Source: Hymenobacter gummosus
GTDB lineage: Bacteria; Bacteroidota; Bacteroidia; Cytophagales; Hymenobacteraceae
Assembly (NCBI RefSeq): GCF_003970915.1
Contig: NZ_RXOF01000001.1
Coordinates: 713,144-777,143 of the forward strand
DNA length: 64,000 bases
Direction: 5' to 3'
The stretch's first letter is position 1; each line of letters starts with the position of its first letter. The notes under the pieces are model-generated. The model did no database searches. It saw nothing but the letters and a program-made list of their open reading frames with translations, and was not told the origin of the DNA. Positions 18,439-27,172 of the stretch are shown in pieces. The position numbers were made by a program, and so were the translations under genes.

Positions 18439-19143
18439 CTATTGCGACGCTTCGGCCATGCGCCGGAAGCGCCGCTCAATTTCAAACTTGCGTTCGTACC
18501 CTGAATTGGGAGGCAGCGTCCATTCCAGGGCCTCTAGTAAATCCGGGTGCGCTAGCAACTCACCCAACCGGTGTTGGATATACCCTCGTACGCCTGCACG
18601 AGCCTGCGCTACTTCGCGTTCTAGTTGCAGGCGGTTGTCTACGACGTGCACCACGTCCTCCAAGTCCTGGCTCAAGCGCAGATCGTTCCAGCCCCGGTCG
18701 CGCATAGCCGCCAGTTTGGTGGCCAAGAAGTACTCCGGAGCGAGGATGCGGATCGTGGTGGAGTCCGGCAACTCGAACGGAATGGCCTGGGCGAACCCCT
18801 CCGGGTACCAGGGGTTACTGAACCCCAAAATGGCGTCGTCGGTCGGCATGACGTCGACCACGAGCTGCGCGTAGCGCCAGCGGCAGATCACGCCCGAGGC
18901 GATGTCGTTAACAAATCCCCGCGCGCGGAGTTCGTCTTCCAATTGGTAGAAGGCGGCCCGCGGGGCGACTTCGACAATACAGTCCACGTCCTCTGTAATA
19001 CGTGGTTCGGGCGTATTCAGGGGCGCGGCGGCGTACAGGTTGACCGTTGCGCCGCCCACAAACACGACCCGCTCACGCAGGCTGCCCAAGGCTCTGGCTA
19101 CCGCTTGCAGGCGGACCAGGTTGCGGTGTTGATCAGGATTCAT
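18439..19143 (-). CDS. AbiEii-like nucleotidyltransferase toxin
   Basis: A 234-residue protein with the minimal nucleotidyltransferase fold. The motif VGGATVNLY has GG at 30-31, followed by EDVDCIVE with D52 and D54 as metal ligands and a third Asp at 97 in LVVDVMP. C-terminal helices follow. This is the layout of AbiEii-type toxins of type IV toxin-antitoxin pairs, which can modify tRNA. The start overlaps the upstream winged-helix gene by 11 bp, so the two are coupled. The role in phage defence is inferred from family and from the neighbouring ABC-3C operon. Confidence 0.82.
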   Translation of the reverse strand: MNPDQHRNLVRLQAVARALGSLRERVVFVGGATVNLYAAAPLNTPEPRITEDVDCIVEVAPRAAFYQLEDELRARGFVNDIASGVICRWRYAQLVVDVMPTDDAILGFSNPWYPEGFAQAIPFELPDSTTIRILAPEYFLATKLAAMRDRGWNDLRLSQDLEDVVHVVDNRLQLEREVAQARAGVRGYIQHRLGELLAHPDLLEALEWTLPPNSGYERKFEIERRFRRMAEASQ

Positions 19144-19669
19144 GGTCTACCTGTTGGGTGGTTAGCAATCGCTGTCTGAGCAGTTCACCGGCTAGCTTTA
19201 CCTCCCGCGGCCGGCCTAAGCGAATGGTGTCCACTAACGCCAGCAACTCATAGAGGACGTCATCTGCTTGCGCAGCAGCGGGTACGCCCGCGTACAACGG
19301 CGTGACTGCGGCTCCCCATAAGTGGCCTTCCGCCGTCGGCCAGACATACGTGATGCCTTGACCAAACTGCTCCTGCAGCAACGGTACGCTAGGCCCAGTG
19401 GCAAACCCCCGCGCCTGAAAACCGGGGTTGGCGGGGAATACATAGGGCAGCCCGTGAATGAGGAACTCCACTAGGGAGCGTCGCTGTACGTGCCGGCCTG
19501 CGTCCAACAGCCGGCTGTGTTGGCATCGTCGCAAGGCGTAAGATATCTCCGCCGGACTGAGGAACAAAGCCTGCGCTACTTGTTTGCTTTGCCAGGGACG
19601 AGTTCCCCGAGCAGCCAAGGCCAGCATCAGTACGACGTCCTGTGGACGAAGAGCATTAAGCTTCTCCAT
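19133..19669 (-). CDS. AbiEi-like winged-helix antitoxin
   Basis: A 178-residue cytoplasmic protein. The N-terminal winged helix (about residues 10-60; QVAQALFLSPAEISYALRR is the recognition-helix region) is followed by an alpha/beta domain of about 110 residues with no motif I can name. Position directly upstream of an AbiEii-like toxin, with overlapping genes, makes it the likely antitoxin and autorepressor. A repeated ATTCATG box with a palindrome sits immediately before the ATG at 19667-19669 and could be the operator. Confidence 0.72.
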   Translation of the reverse strand: MEKLNALRPQDVVLMLALAARGTRPWQSKQVAQALFLSPAEISYALRRCQHSRLLDAGRHVQRRSLVEFLIHGLPYVFPANPGFQARGFATGPSVPLLQEQFGQGITYVWPTAEGHLWGAAVTPLYAGVPAAAQADDVLYELLALVDTIRLGRPREVKLAGELLRQRLLTTQQVDHES

Positions 19670-19670
19670 A

Positions 19671-19696
19671 ATTCATGATTCATGATTCATGAATTC
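19671..19696. promoter_or_regulatory. Candidate operator: triple ATTCATG repeat
   Basis: Three head-to-tail ATTCATG heptamers end in the palindrome TTCATGAA and GAATTC, one base upstream of the AbiEi-like start codon. Tandem and palindromic boxes of this kind are typical binding sites of AbiEi-type autorepressors. The minus strand also carries three extra ATG triplets here, in frames that soon stop. No protein gene lies between here and 19958. Confidence 0.55.
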
Positions 19697-19958
19697 AAAG
19701 ATACACTCTACAATAGACTTAATTTGAAGCTACTCCGCGATTGCTGTGAGTGCAAGAGGTATAAGGTGCTGGCTTAATCCTTCTGGCGGATGCAGCTATT
19801 TACTAAAGCTGAATTTAGCACAAAGGCATAACAATAGGTTTAGGAGCGTGCATCGCATGAATGTCATCTGATGTGAAAAGGGTAGGAGTCTGACATCCTA
19901 TCAAACTGTATAGGTATTAAGAGAAAATAGAGCTCTCTGTTGTTTTTCAACACAGTAT

Positions 19959-20594
19959 CTACCGTCCGCCGCCGAACTTGATGGCGAGGTAGCCCTGGAT
20001 GACGCGGTTTTTCAGGCGCGGGTCGTTGGCGGAGCGCACGTCGGAGAAGTCGGCAATGTCGTTGAGGCCGGAGGTGAAGCGGCCGCCCACGGCGAAGGTC
20101 TTGCCCAGGTCGATTTCGGCACCGGCGCAGAGGCTGAAGTCCTGACGCTTAAACTGGTCGGTGACCTGGCCCTGCACCGAGCCGTACTGCGGGGCGCCGT
20201 TCTGGATGCCGGTGAACTTGGTGCCTTTCTGCTCGGCCTGCAGCATCACCCCGAACTGGGGGCCCCCCTGCAGGTGCACCGGCCCGAGCTTGACGTCGAG
20301 CAGCACGGGCACCGTCAGGTAGTAGAGCCGGGTGGTGTAGTCTTCGTTGTCGGACTTGAACTCGGAGCCCTGCACGGAGTACTGCACCTCGGGCCGCAAG
20401 GACAGCGGCCCGACGAGGTTGTAGTTGTAGAACGCCCCCACGTGGAAGGAGGTGTTGTACTTGGTGTCGACCTGAATCTGTTCCCCGTCGAGCACGGCCG
20501 CGTTCAGGCCGCCTTTGATACCGAAATATTGGGCCTGGGCGGCCGGCAGGCCCAGCAGGGCCGCGAAAGGCAGAAGTAGCAGCGTACGTTTCAT
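19959..20594 (-). CDS. Outer-membrane beta-barrel (porin-like) protein
   Basis: A 211-residue protein with a signal peptide MKRTLLLLPFAALLGLPAAQAQ ending at AQA-Q near residue 21, then a PorT-like barrel that starts YFGIKGGLNAA. Alternating aromatic strands follow, ending with GYLAIKFGG. I chose the ATG at 20594 because it begins the signal peptide. The function is unknown. It is divergent from the DUF4159 gene. Confidence 0.8.
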   Translation of the reverse strand: MKRTLLLLPFAALLGLPAAQAQYFGIKGGLNAAVLDGEQIQVDTKYNTSFHVGAFYNYNLVGPLSLRPEVQYSVQGSEFKSDNEDYTTRLYYLTVPVLLDVKLGPVHLQGGPQFGVMLQAEQKGTKFTGIQNGAPQYGSVQGQVTDQFKRQDFSLCAGAEIDLGKTFAVGGRFTSGLNDIADFSDVRSANDPRLKNRVIQGYLAIKFGGGR

Positions 20595-20781
20595 AGCGGA
20601 AGCAAAGTTCGGGGGTAGAACGCAAGAATCGACCCAAGCGCGTATACGCAAATGATGTGATGCCCGGCGCCCGACCGTAGCCGCGTATTTTTCGCGGGCC
20701 AAGACGGCCGTACCGTGCCACCCGGCGGCCCGCGGCTGCGTCCTTGCCCCGTTCGTCTGCTTTTTCACTTACCTCTCAGCT

Positions 20782-21405
20782 TTGCCCGCGCCCTTCACTT
20801 TCGTCCGCCTCAGCTACCACTCCGGCGACTGGGACGCCGTGGACGAGCGGATGCCCGCCAACCTGCTGCACTCCCTCATCGAGTACACCACCGTCAAAAT
20901 CAACCCCAAGGAGAAAGTGGTGGCCCTGGATTCGGCGGAGCTGTTTCAGTACCCGTTCTGCTACCTCTCGGGGCACCGGCTGGTGCAGTTTACGGCCCAG
21001 GAGAAGAAGAACTTCACCCAGTACGTGCGCGGCGGCGGCTTCGTGTTCGTCGACGACTGCAACCACGACATCGACGGGCTGTTTGCCCGCTCCTTCGAGG
21101 AGCAGATGCGCCAGTGCTTCGGCACGGGGGCGCTGAAGAAGCTGCCCAACACGCACCCCATCTACTCGCAGTTCTTCAAGTTTAAAGACGGCCCGCCCAA
21201 CACCTCGTTTGAGCTGAATGGCTGGGGCGACGACCTCGTGCACGACTACCTCAAAGCGGTGGAAATCAAGGGTCGCATCGGAGTCCTGTATTCCAACAAG
21301 GACTACGGCTGCGAATGGGACTACGACTTCCGCAACAAGCGCTTTTTGGCCGCGGACAACACCAAGTTCGGGGTCAACATCCTGCTGTACGCGCTGACGG
21401 CCTAA
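20782..21405 (+). CDS. DUF4159 domain protein
   Basis: A 207-residue protein. Recognisable are FTFVRLSYHSGDWD at the N-terminus, PFCYLSGHRLVQF, and YVRGGGFVFVDDCNHD, a DUF4159 signature resembling a GATase fold. The DYGCEWDY segment near the end is also conserved. The start is a TTG at 20782, which gives no signal peptide; a longer exported form cannot be excluded. DUF4159 genes usually accompany MoxR-DUF58-BatA genes, and these lie 2.2 kb downstream on the same strand. It probably belongs to that envelope-associated system. Confidence 0.82.
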   Translation: MPAPFTFVRLSYHSGDWDAVDERMPANLLHSLIEYTTVKINPKEKVVALDSAELFQYPFCYLSGHRLVQFTAQEKKNFTQYVRGGGFVFVDDCNHDIDGLFARSFEEQMRQCFGTGALKKLPNTHPIYSQFFKFKDGPPNTSFELNGWGDDLVHDYLKAVEIKGRIGVLYSNKDYGCEWDYDFRNKRFLAADNTKFGVNILLYALTA

Positions 21406-21423
21406 TGGCACCCCGGCTTTCGG

Positions 21424-22081
21424 CTACCAGCAGATGCCCAGGGCCATACGAGCATCGAAATTGATGCGCTGGGCAGCTATGGGGGCCACGTGGTCGAGGT
21501 GGTATACCTGCCGCTCCCGGTAGGCACTGTTGCGCCGCACGGGGTGCTGGTACGAAGCGCCCATGCTGATGTCGAGCGTGAGCTGCGGCCGCCGTTTGGT
21601 CAGCGCCGCTTCCACTCCCCAAAATCCGCCTATGCTCAATCGGTCGGCCTCGGGGTGGATACCGTCGACCACGGGGTAATCATTGCGCCAGCTCAGCCGC
21701 CGGTAGCCGATGAGTGGACCGGCGTACAAAGAGCCGGGCCGGTGGCGGGTTTCGTCGAACAACAGTTCGTGAAATCGTAGCTGCAACGTGAGGCCTTCTA
21801 CCCGCCGCGGCCACACGCCACCCCCATGCAGCCAGTCGAGTTGCAAGCTTCGGCGGGCAGACAAGTAATACTGCGCCGACACCAACCAGTGCAACCGCAT
21901 CGGCAGTTGTCCGTGCCGCGACGTGGGCGCAGAGGCAGCAGCCAGCAGCCCCGGCCGCAATACATCAGCCCTTCAAAACTATCCGCGGCATCCGGCGCTC
22001 CGCCGAATCGGGCGTCTGGGCCTGGCCAGCCACCGGGGCGCCCACCAGCAGCACTCCGAGCAACACTGGAATTTTGTGCAT
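21424..22081 (-). pseudogene. Frameshifted small outer-membrane barrel protein
   Basis: From the ATG at 22081 the minus strand encodes a clear signal peptide (KIPVLLGVLLVGAPVAGQAQ) and then stops with a TGA at 21965-21967. The next frame, open from just before that stop, continues with LRPGLLAAAS and a beta-barrel-like body (RLHWLVSAQYYLSARRSLQ, YAGPLIGYRRLSW) to 21424. A missing base near 21967 would join them into one protein of about 218 residues. It is either a recent pseudogene or a sequence error. Confidence 0.6.
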
Positions 22082-22174
22082 CCACTTCACGCTGCTCGGA
22101 GTTAGTAGTTAACTATCAGATACAACTTACATTTCTATGCCTCAACTGTCCGGCAAGCCCCCCACGACCCGCCC

Positions 22175-22822
22175 CTAGAAGCGCAGGCCCAGGCCCAGGC
22201 GCATATCGGGCAGTACCGGCACGTTGCCGTACACGGGCTTGCTTTCGTAGTAGCTGGGGTAAGGCGAGTCGGATACGAAGCGCGTGCGGCCCACTTGCTG
22301 CCAGGCCATGGCTCCGCCGGCCACATCCACCAGCAGCCGGCCCCGCAGCGCCACCGGCAGCTGCGCGCCCACCAGCACGCCGGCGCCGGCGAAGCTTTTG
22401 CGGGTATCGTAGCGGGCGTAAGCCAGGTCGCGCACAGCCCGGAAGCCGAGCGTGGGGGCCACGTACAGGCCTACCGGCTGGCCCGCAAACTTGCGCTGCA
22501 GGTAGTAGCGGCCCTGCACCGAGACGCCGGTGCGGCGCTCCTGCGGCGTGCCGCCGTTGAGCAGGCCTTCCACTACGGTGCTCGTGCGGCCGCCCCAGTG
22601 GTGCTCCACCGAGGCCAGCACCGGCAGCACCGCTCCCTGGGGCGCCCAGAAGTTGTAATCAAAGTTGGACCAGAGCACCGCGGTGGCATCGAGGCGGACT
22701 ACAGTGCGGCCGAGGCCGGGCGCGGCGGGAGTCGGAGCAGTAGCAGCGGGGGCCGCTTCCTGGGCAAGGCCGGGCAGGGCAGACAGCGACATGAAGGCGG
22801 CGAGGAGGACGGTGGCGCGCAT
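22175..22822 (-). CDS. Hypothetical secreted outer-membrane barrel-like protein
   Basis: A 215-residue protein with a signal peptide (MRATVLLAAFMSLSALPGLAQ, about 21 residues), an Ala/Pro-rich linker, and amphipathic strands (VRLDATAVLWSNFDYNFW, GVSVQGRYYLQRKF, GLYVAPTLGFRAVRDL) ending LGLGLRF. The C-terminal Phe fits an OM protein. I do not recognise the family. It lies among minus-strand genes inside the otherwise plus-strand MoxR cluster. Confidence 0.7.
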   Translation of the reverse strand: MRATVLLAAFMSLSALPGLAQEAAPAATAPTPAAPGLGRTVVRLDATAVLWSNFDYNFWAPQGAVLPVLASVEHHWGGRTSTVVEGLLNGGTPQERRTGVSVQGRYYLQRKFAGQPVGLYVAPTLGFRAVRDLAYARYDTRKSFAGAGVLVGAQLPVALRGRLLVDVAGGAMAWQQVGRTRFVSDSPYPSYYESKPVYGNVPVLPDMRLGLGLRF

Positions 22823-23046
22823 GATAACGGGCGTTGATAAGAGGAGTGGCGGTTGGTTTTTGCTTGGGCCAAAGCACGGTGGCCGCCCGCGCCCGGCCTA
22901 ATCAATAGCCGCTCTTATCAGACTTTACAAACCACGCTTTACTCGGGCATAATCACCGCAAACAACTGCCTTAGCCTTATAGCAGCGGTAGTAGCTCCGA
23001 CTTTAGCCAATTGCAACGCGTCACGTTTAGTTATGGCTAAGCCGGA

Positions 23047-23469
23047 CTATCCTCCCGCCAGTAGCAAGGTTATCAGCAGCGCCCCCAGGCCGGCCAGCGC
23101 CGACGTTACCAGACCCATACGCCTGGAGCGCAGCCAGCCGCTCAGGCCGATACTGGCCATGAGGGTGTAGGTACCGAGCAGAAAACACAGCATCCCCGCA
23201 ACCCTAGCGCCCATAATGCCGCCCTTTGCCACATTCGCCGGTGCCTGCGGGTGCAGCACCATCACGAGCTTGGTCATGGCCACCACCGTCACGATAAACG
23301 CTACCGAGGAAACCGCGGCACTGGCCACGGCCCAGCGCAATACCCGCTGCGGTGTATTTTGCGTGAGCAGGGTACCGAGGAATGCCGCGGCAAATCCGCC
23401 CAGAAAGGCGCTGATGGAGCCGAGCTGGCGGGCTATTTCAGCCAAGTGCTCGGGCGACAGGTTTTGCAT
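23047..23469 (-). CDS. Hypothetical membrane protein, four TM helices
   Basis: A 140-residue protein. It starts at MQNLSPEHLAEIARQLG (ATG at 23469), a soluble helix, and then has about four hydrophobic segments: SAFLGGFAAAFLGTLL, AVASAAVSSVAFIVTVVAM, ARVAGMLCFLLGTYTLMASI and LVTSALAGLGALLITLLLAGG. A longer in-frame start at 23505 is less likely. I do not recognise the family. Confidence 0.7.
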   Translation of the reverse strand: MQNLSPEHLAEIARQLGSISAFLGGFAAAFLGTLLTQNTPQRVLRWAVASAAVSSVAFIVTVVAMTKLVMVLHPQAPANVAKGGIMGARVAGMLCFLLGTYTLMASIGLSGWLRSRRMGLVTSALAGLGALLITLLLAGG

Positions 23470-23616
23470 AAGTCGAGGAACAGGATAAGCTGCCCCAATA
23501 AACATTCCCCGGTCCCAACCGTTGCACCAGCTGCCCTTTGCCGCGGCCGCGCCTGATTATCAACTTACGCCGCCTGCTTGCCTTCTCATTTCATACACGC
23601 CGTTTAGCCGCCCGTT

Positions 23617-24585
<969 letters not shown>

Positions 24586-24594
<9 letters not shown>

Positions 24595-24693
24595 GTTAGT
24601 GAAATGGTGAGTGCCGTTCTGACTGTGCTACTTGCGCGGGTCCGGCCTCCCGAACATCAACTCCCCAATCACCATTTCACCATCTCACCATTT
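24586..24693. repeat. Imperfect palindrome element filling the moxR-DUF58 gap
   Basis: Left arm 24586-24613 and right arm 24666-24693 are inverted copies, about 22 of 28 bases paired, built of GTGAAATGGTGA-type units. The left arm contains the MoxR stop codon (24592-24594) and the right arm ends at the first T of the DUF58 TTG start. Confidence 0.7.
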
Positions 24694-25577
24694 TGCTCGA
24701 CGCTGCTGCTCTTCTTGCTCTTGGCAACCTGCCCCTGGTGGCCCGGCTGATTGCCGACGGCGCCCAGGCCGGGCTGCACCCCAGCCGGCGGCGCGGGGCG
24801 GGCCTGGAGTTCAGCCAGTACCGCCCCTACCAGCCCGGCGACGACTTGCGCCGCCTCGACTGGCGCCTGGCCGCCCGCTCCGACCGGTATTACCTGCGCG
24901 AGTCGGACGTGGATACGCGCCTGACGGTACGCCTGGTGCTCGACGCCAGCGCCTCCATGAACCACGCCGACGCCGCGGGCGTGAGCAAGCTGGCCTACGC
25001 CCGCCTGCTGCTGGCCGGCCTGGCCCACGTGGCCCGGCAGCAGAGCGACGCCGTGGGACTGTACGTACTGAGTGCCAAAGGCCTGCAAACCGTGCCGCCC
25101 CGCGAAGACACCGGACAGCTGCCGCGCCTGTTTCACGCCCTCGGGGCCGCCACGGCCACCGGCACGCTGCCCGCCGATGCCACTACCGCCGCCCCGCTGC
25201 TCAGCCGCCAGGGCAATACGCTCACCGTCATCCTATCCGATTTCTACGACCTGGAGCCGCAGTCGGCGCTGGAGCGGCTGCTCACCCAGCTGCGCGCCGC
25301 CGGCGGCGACGTGCTGGCCCTGCACCTGCTGGCCCCCAACGAATTGACCCTGGACTACCCGGCCGCAGCTACGCTCGAAGACCTCGAAACCGGCCAGCGC
25401 GTGCAGCTCGACCCAGCCCAGCGCCCCGCCTACCAGCAGCAACTGCAGGCCTGGCTGCGCAGCACCGAGCAGAGCATCCGCGGCCACGGCCTCGACTACC
25501 ACCGCCTGCTGACCAGTGAGCCGCCCGCGGCGGCCCTGCGGCTGGTGCTACGCCGCCGCCAGGGCCTGCCCGCCTGA
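24693..25577 (+). CDS. DUF58 domain protein
   Basis: A 294-residue protein. RPYQPGDDLRRLDWRLAAR at 44-62 is the DUF58 signature. A VWA-like fold follows, with a DASAS metal-site motif (D84, S86, S88) and later ILSDFYDLE. The TTG start at 24693 gives MLDAAALLALGNLPLVARL, which matches the family N-terminus. It is expected to be a MoxR client, placed at the inner face of the membrane. The palindrome element lies directly upstream. Confidence 0.9.
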   Translation: MLDAAALLALGNLPLVARLIADGAQAGLHPSRRRGAGLEFSQYRPYQPGDDLRRLDWRLAARSDRYYLRESDVDTRLTVRLVLDASASMNHADAAGVSKLAYARLLLAGLAHVARQQSDAVGLYVLSAKGLQTVPPREDTGQLPRLFHALGAATATGTLPADATTAAPLLSRQGNTLTVILSDFYDLEPQSALERLLTQLRAAGGDVLALHLLAPNELTLDYPAAATLEDLETGQRVQLDPAQRPAYQQQLQAWLRSTEQSIRGHGLDYHRLLTSEPPAAALRLVLRRRQGLPA

Positions 25578-25636
25578 GTTTCGCGCAGCCCCCAGCCCCG
25601 CGCCTTCGTCTGTCCTTAGCCCCGCCGTTCGCCCCC

Positions 25637-27172
25637 TTGCTCACTTTCGCCAATCCTGCTGCTTTGCTGGCCCTGCTGGGGCTACTGGTGCCGCTGGCCA
25701 TCCACCTCTGGAACCGGCGACCCGGCCGCGTGGTGCCGGTGGGGGCCCTGCGCTGGCTGACGGCCGGGGCCAACCGCCGTATGCGGCAGCTCCACCTCAC
25801 GCAGTGGCCGCTGCTGCTACTGCGCCTGCTGCTGCTGGCGGTGCTGGCGGCGGCGCTGGCCGGTCCGCGCTGGCAGCAGCCCCCGCGGCCGGCCCGGCCG
25901 CAGGTGCTGGTGGCGCCGGCGGTGCTGGCTTCCCCCGCCTGGCCCCTGCTGCGCCCCCGCGTCGACTCGCTGCGGCGGCGGGGGGCCGAGCTGCGGGCCT
26001 TCGCCGCGGGCTTTCCGCTGCTGCCCGATTCGGCGGCCGAGCGGGCCGCGGTTCGGCAAGACTCGGCTGCCCGTTCGGGGGCGGCGGCCGACTGGTACTG
26101 GCCCCGGGCCGCCGAAGCCGCCGACAGCTTCCCCGGGCAGCCCCTACACGTCTTTACGCCCGCCACCCTGGCGCATTTTCAGGGCAGCCGCCCCGCCCTG
26201 CCCGCCCGCCTGCACTGGCAGCTGGTCCCGCCGGATTCGGCCACCCAAACCTGGCTACAGGCCGCCGCCCGCCCCACCCCCGACTCCCTGCGCCTGACCG
26301 TAGGCCGTGGCGACGCCGGGCGCATCCGGTTCCGCACCGAATACCGGGTCACGGCTAATTCGCAGCCGCTGCGCGTAGCGGGCCTGCCGCCGCTGCAGCT
26401 AAATCAGTCCCGCAAAGGCGCTGTTATCCGGCCGCTAACTGACTCTGGCGCCGCCCTGCCGGTGAGCGGGCCGCTACGCATTGGGGTGGCGTATGAAGCT
26501 TCGCGGCGCGACGATGCGCGCTACCTGCGGGCCGCCCTGCGCGCCGCGGCGTCGGCCCTGCCCGCGGGCTACGAGCTGCAAGAGCAAGTTCTGCCGGCGG
26601 CCGATTTCCGGGCTGATTCGCTGGACTGGCTGTTCTGGCTGGCCGAGGCGGCTCCGTCGGCGACGGTGGCCCAACGCGTACCCCAAGGCCTGACGCTGTT
26701 GCGCGACGCGGCCGGCCCCGGCACCGCCACGACTTCCATTTTTACGTCCGACGCGCAGCAGGGCATTACCCACGAGTTGCAGCGTATTGTTGCCGCCCCA
26801 GCTTCCGCCGCCGTGCTGTGGACCGATGCTCAGGCCCGACCCGTCCTGACGCTGAACCGCCGGGGCCGCGGCCGCGAATATCAGTTGCTCACCCGCCTGC
26901 ACCCGCAATGGAGCAGCCTGCCCACCGACGGCCGGCTGCCCGAGGTGCTCCTGGCGCTGCTGGCCCCTGATTCGACCCCTGTCACCGGCCCCGACCCGCG
27001 CCGGCTCGACGCGGCGCAGCTGCTCGGCCCGGCCGCTAAGCCGGCTACCGTCGTCCGCCCCCGCCCCGCCGCCCGCTTCCGCGACCTGCGCCCCTGGGTG
27101 GCCCTGGCCGCCGGCCTGCTTTTCGCCCTCGAACGCGTCCTGGCGGCCCGCCGCCCTGCTCCTACCGCATGA
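25637..27172 (+). CDS. BatA-domain (aerotolerance-type) membrane protein
   Basis: A 511-residue protein. The N-terminal BatA module has TM1 (PAALLALLGLLVPLAIHLWN), a short loop (RRPGRVVPVGALRWL), and TM2 (WPLLLLRLLLLAVLAAALAGP). A periplasmic region of about 380 residues and a C-terminal TM (WVALAAGLLFALERVL) follow. The start is TTG at 25637. Its stop overlaps the next ATG (27169-27172), so the two are translationally coupled. Role: probably a scaffold for the MoxR-DUF58 complex. Confidence 0.85.
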   Translation: MLTFANPAALLALLGLLVPLAIHLWNRRPGRVVPVGALRWLTAGANRRMRQLHLTQWPLLLLRLLLLAVLAAALAGPRWQQPPRPARPQVLVAPAVLASPAWPLLRPRVDSLRRRGAELRAFAAGFPLLPDSAAERAAVRQDSAARSGAAADWYWPRAAEAADSFPGQPLHVFTPATLAHFQGSRPALPARLHWQLVPPDSATQTWLQAAARPTPDSLRLTVGRGDAGRIRFRTEYRVTANSQPLRVAGLPPLQLNQSRKGAVIRPLTDSGAALPVSGPLRIGVAYEASRRDDARYLRAALRAAASALPAGYELQEQVLPAADFRADSLDWLFWLAEAAPSATVAQRVPQGLTLLRDAAGPGTATTSIFTSDAQQGITHELQRIVAAPASAAVLWTDAQARPVLTLNRRGRGREYQLLTRLHPQWSSLPTDGRLPEVLLALLAPDSTPVTGPDPRRLDAAQLLGPAAKPATVVRPRPAARFRDLRPWVALAAGLLFALERVLAARRPAPTA

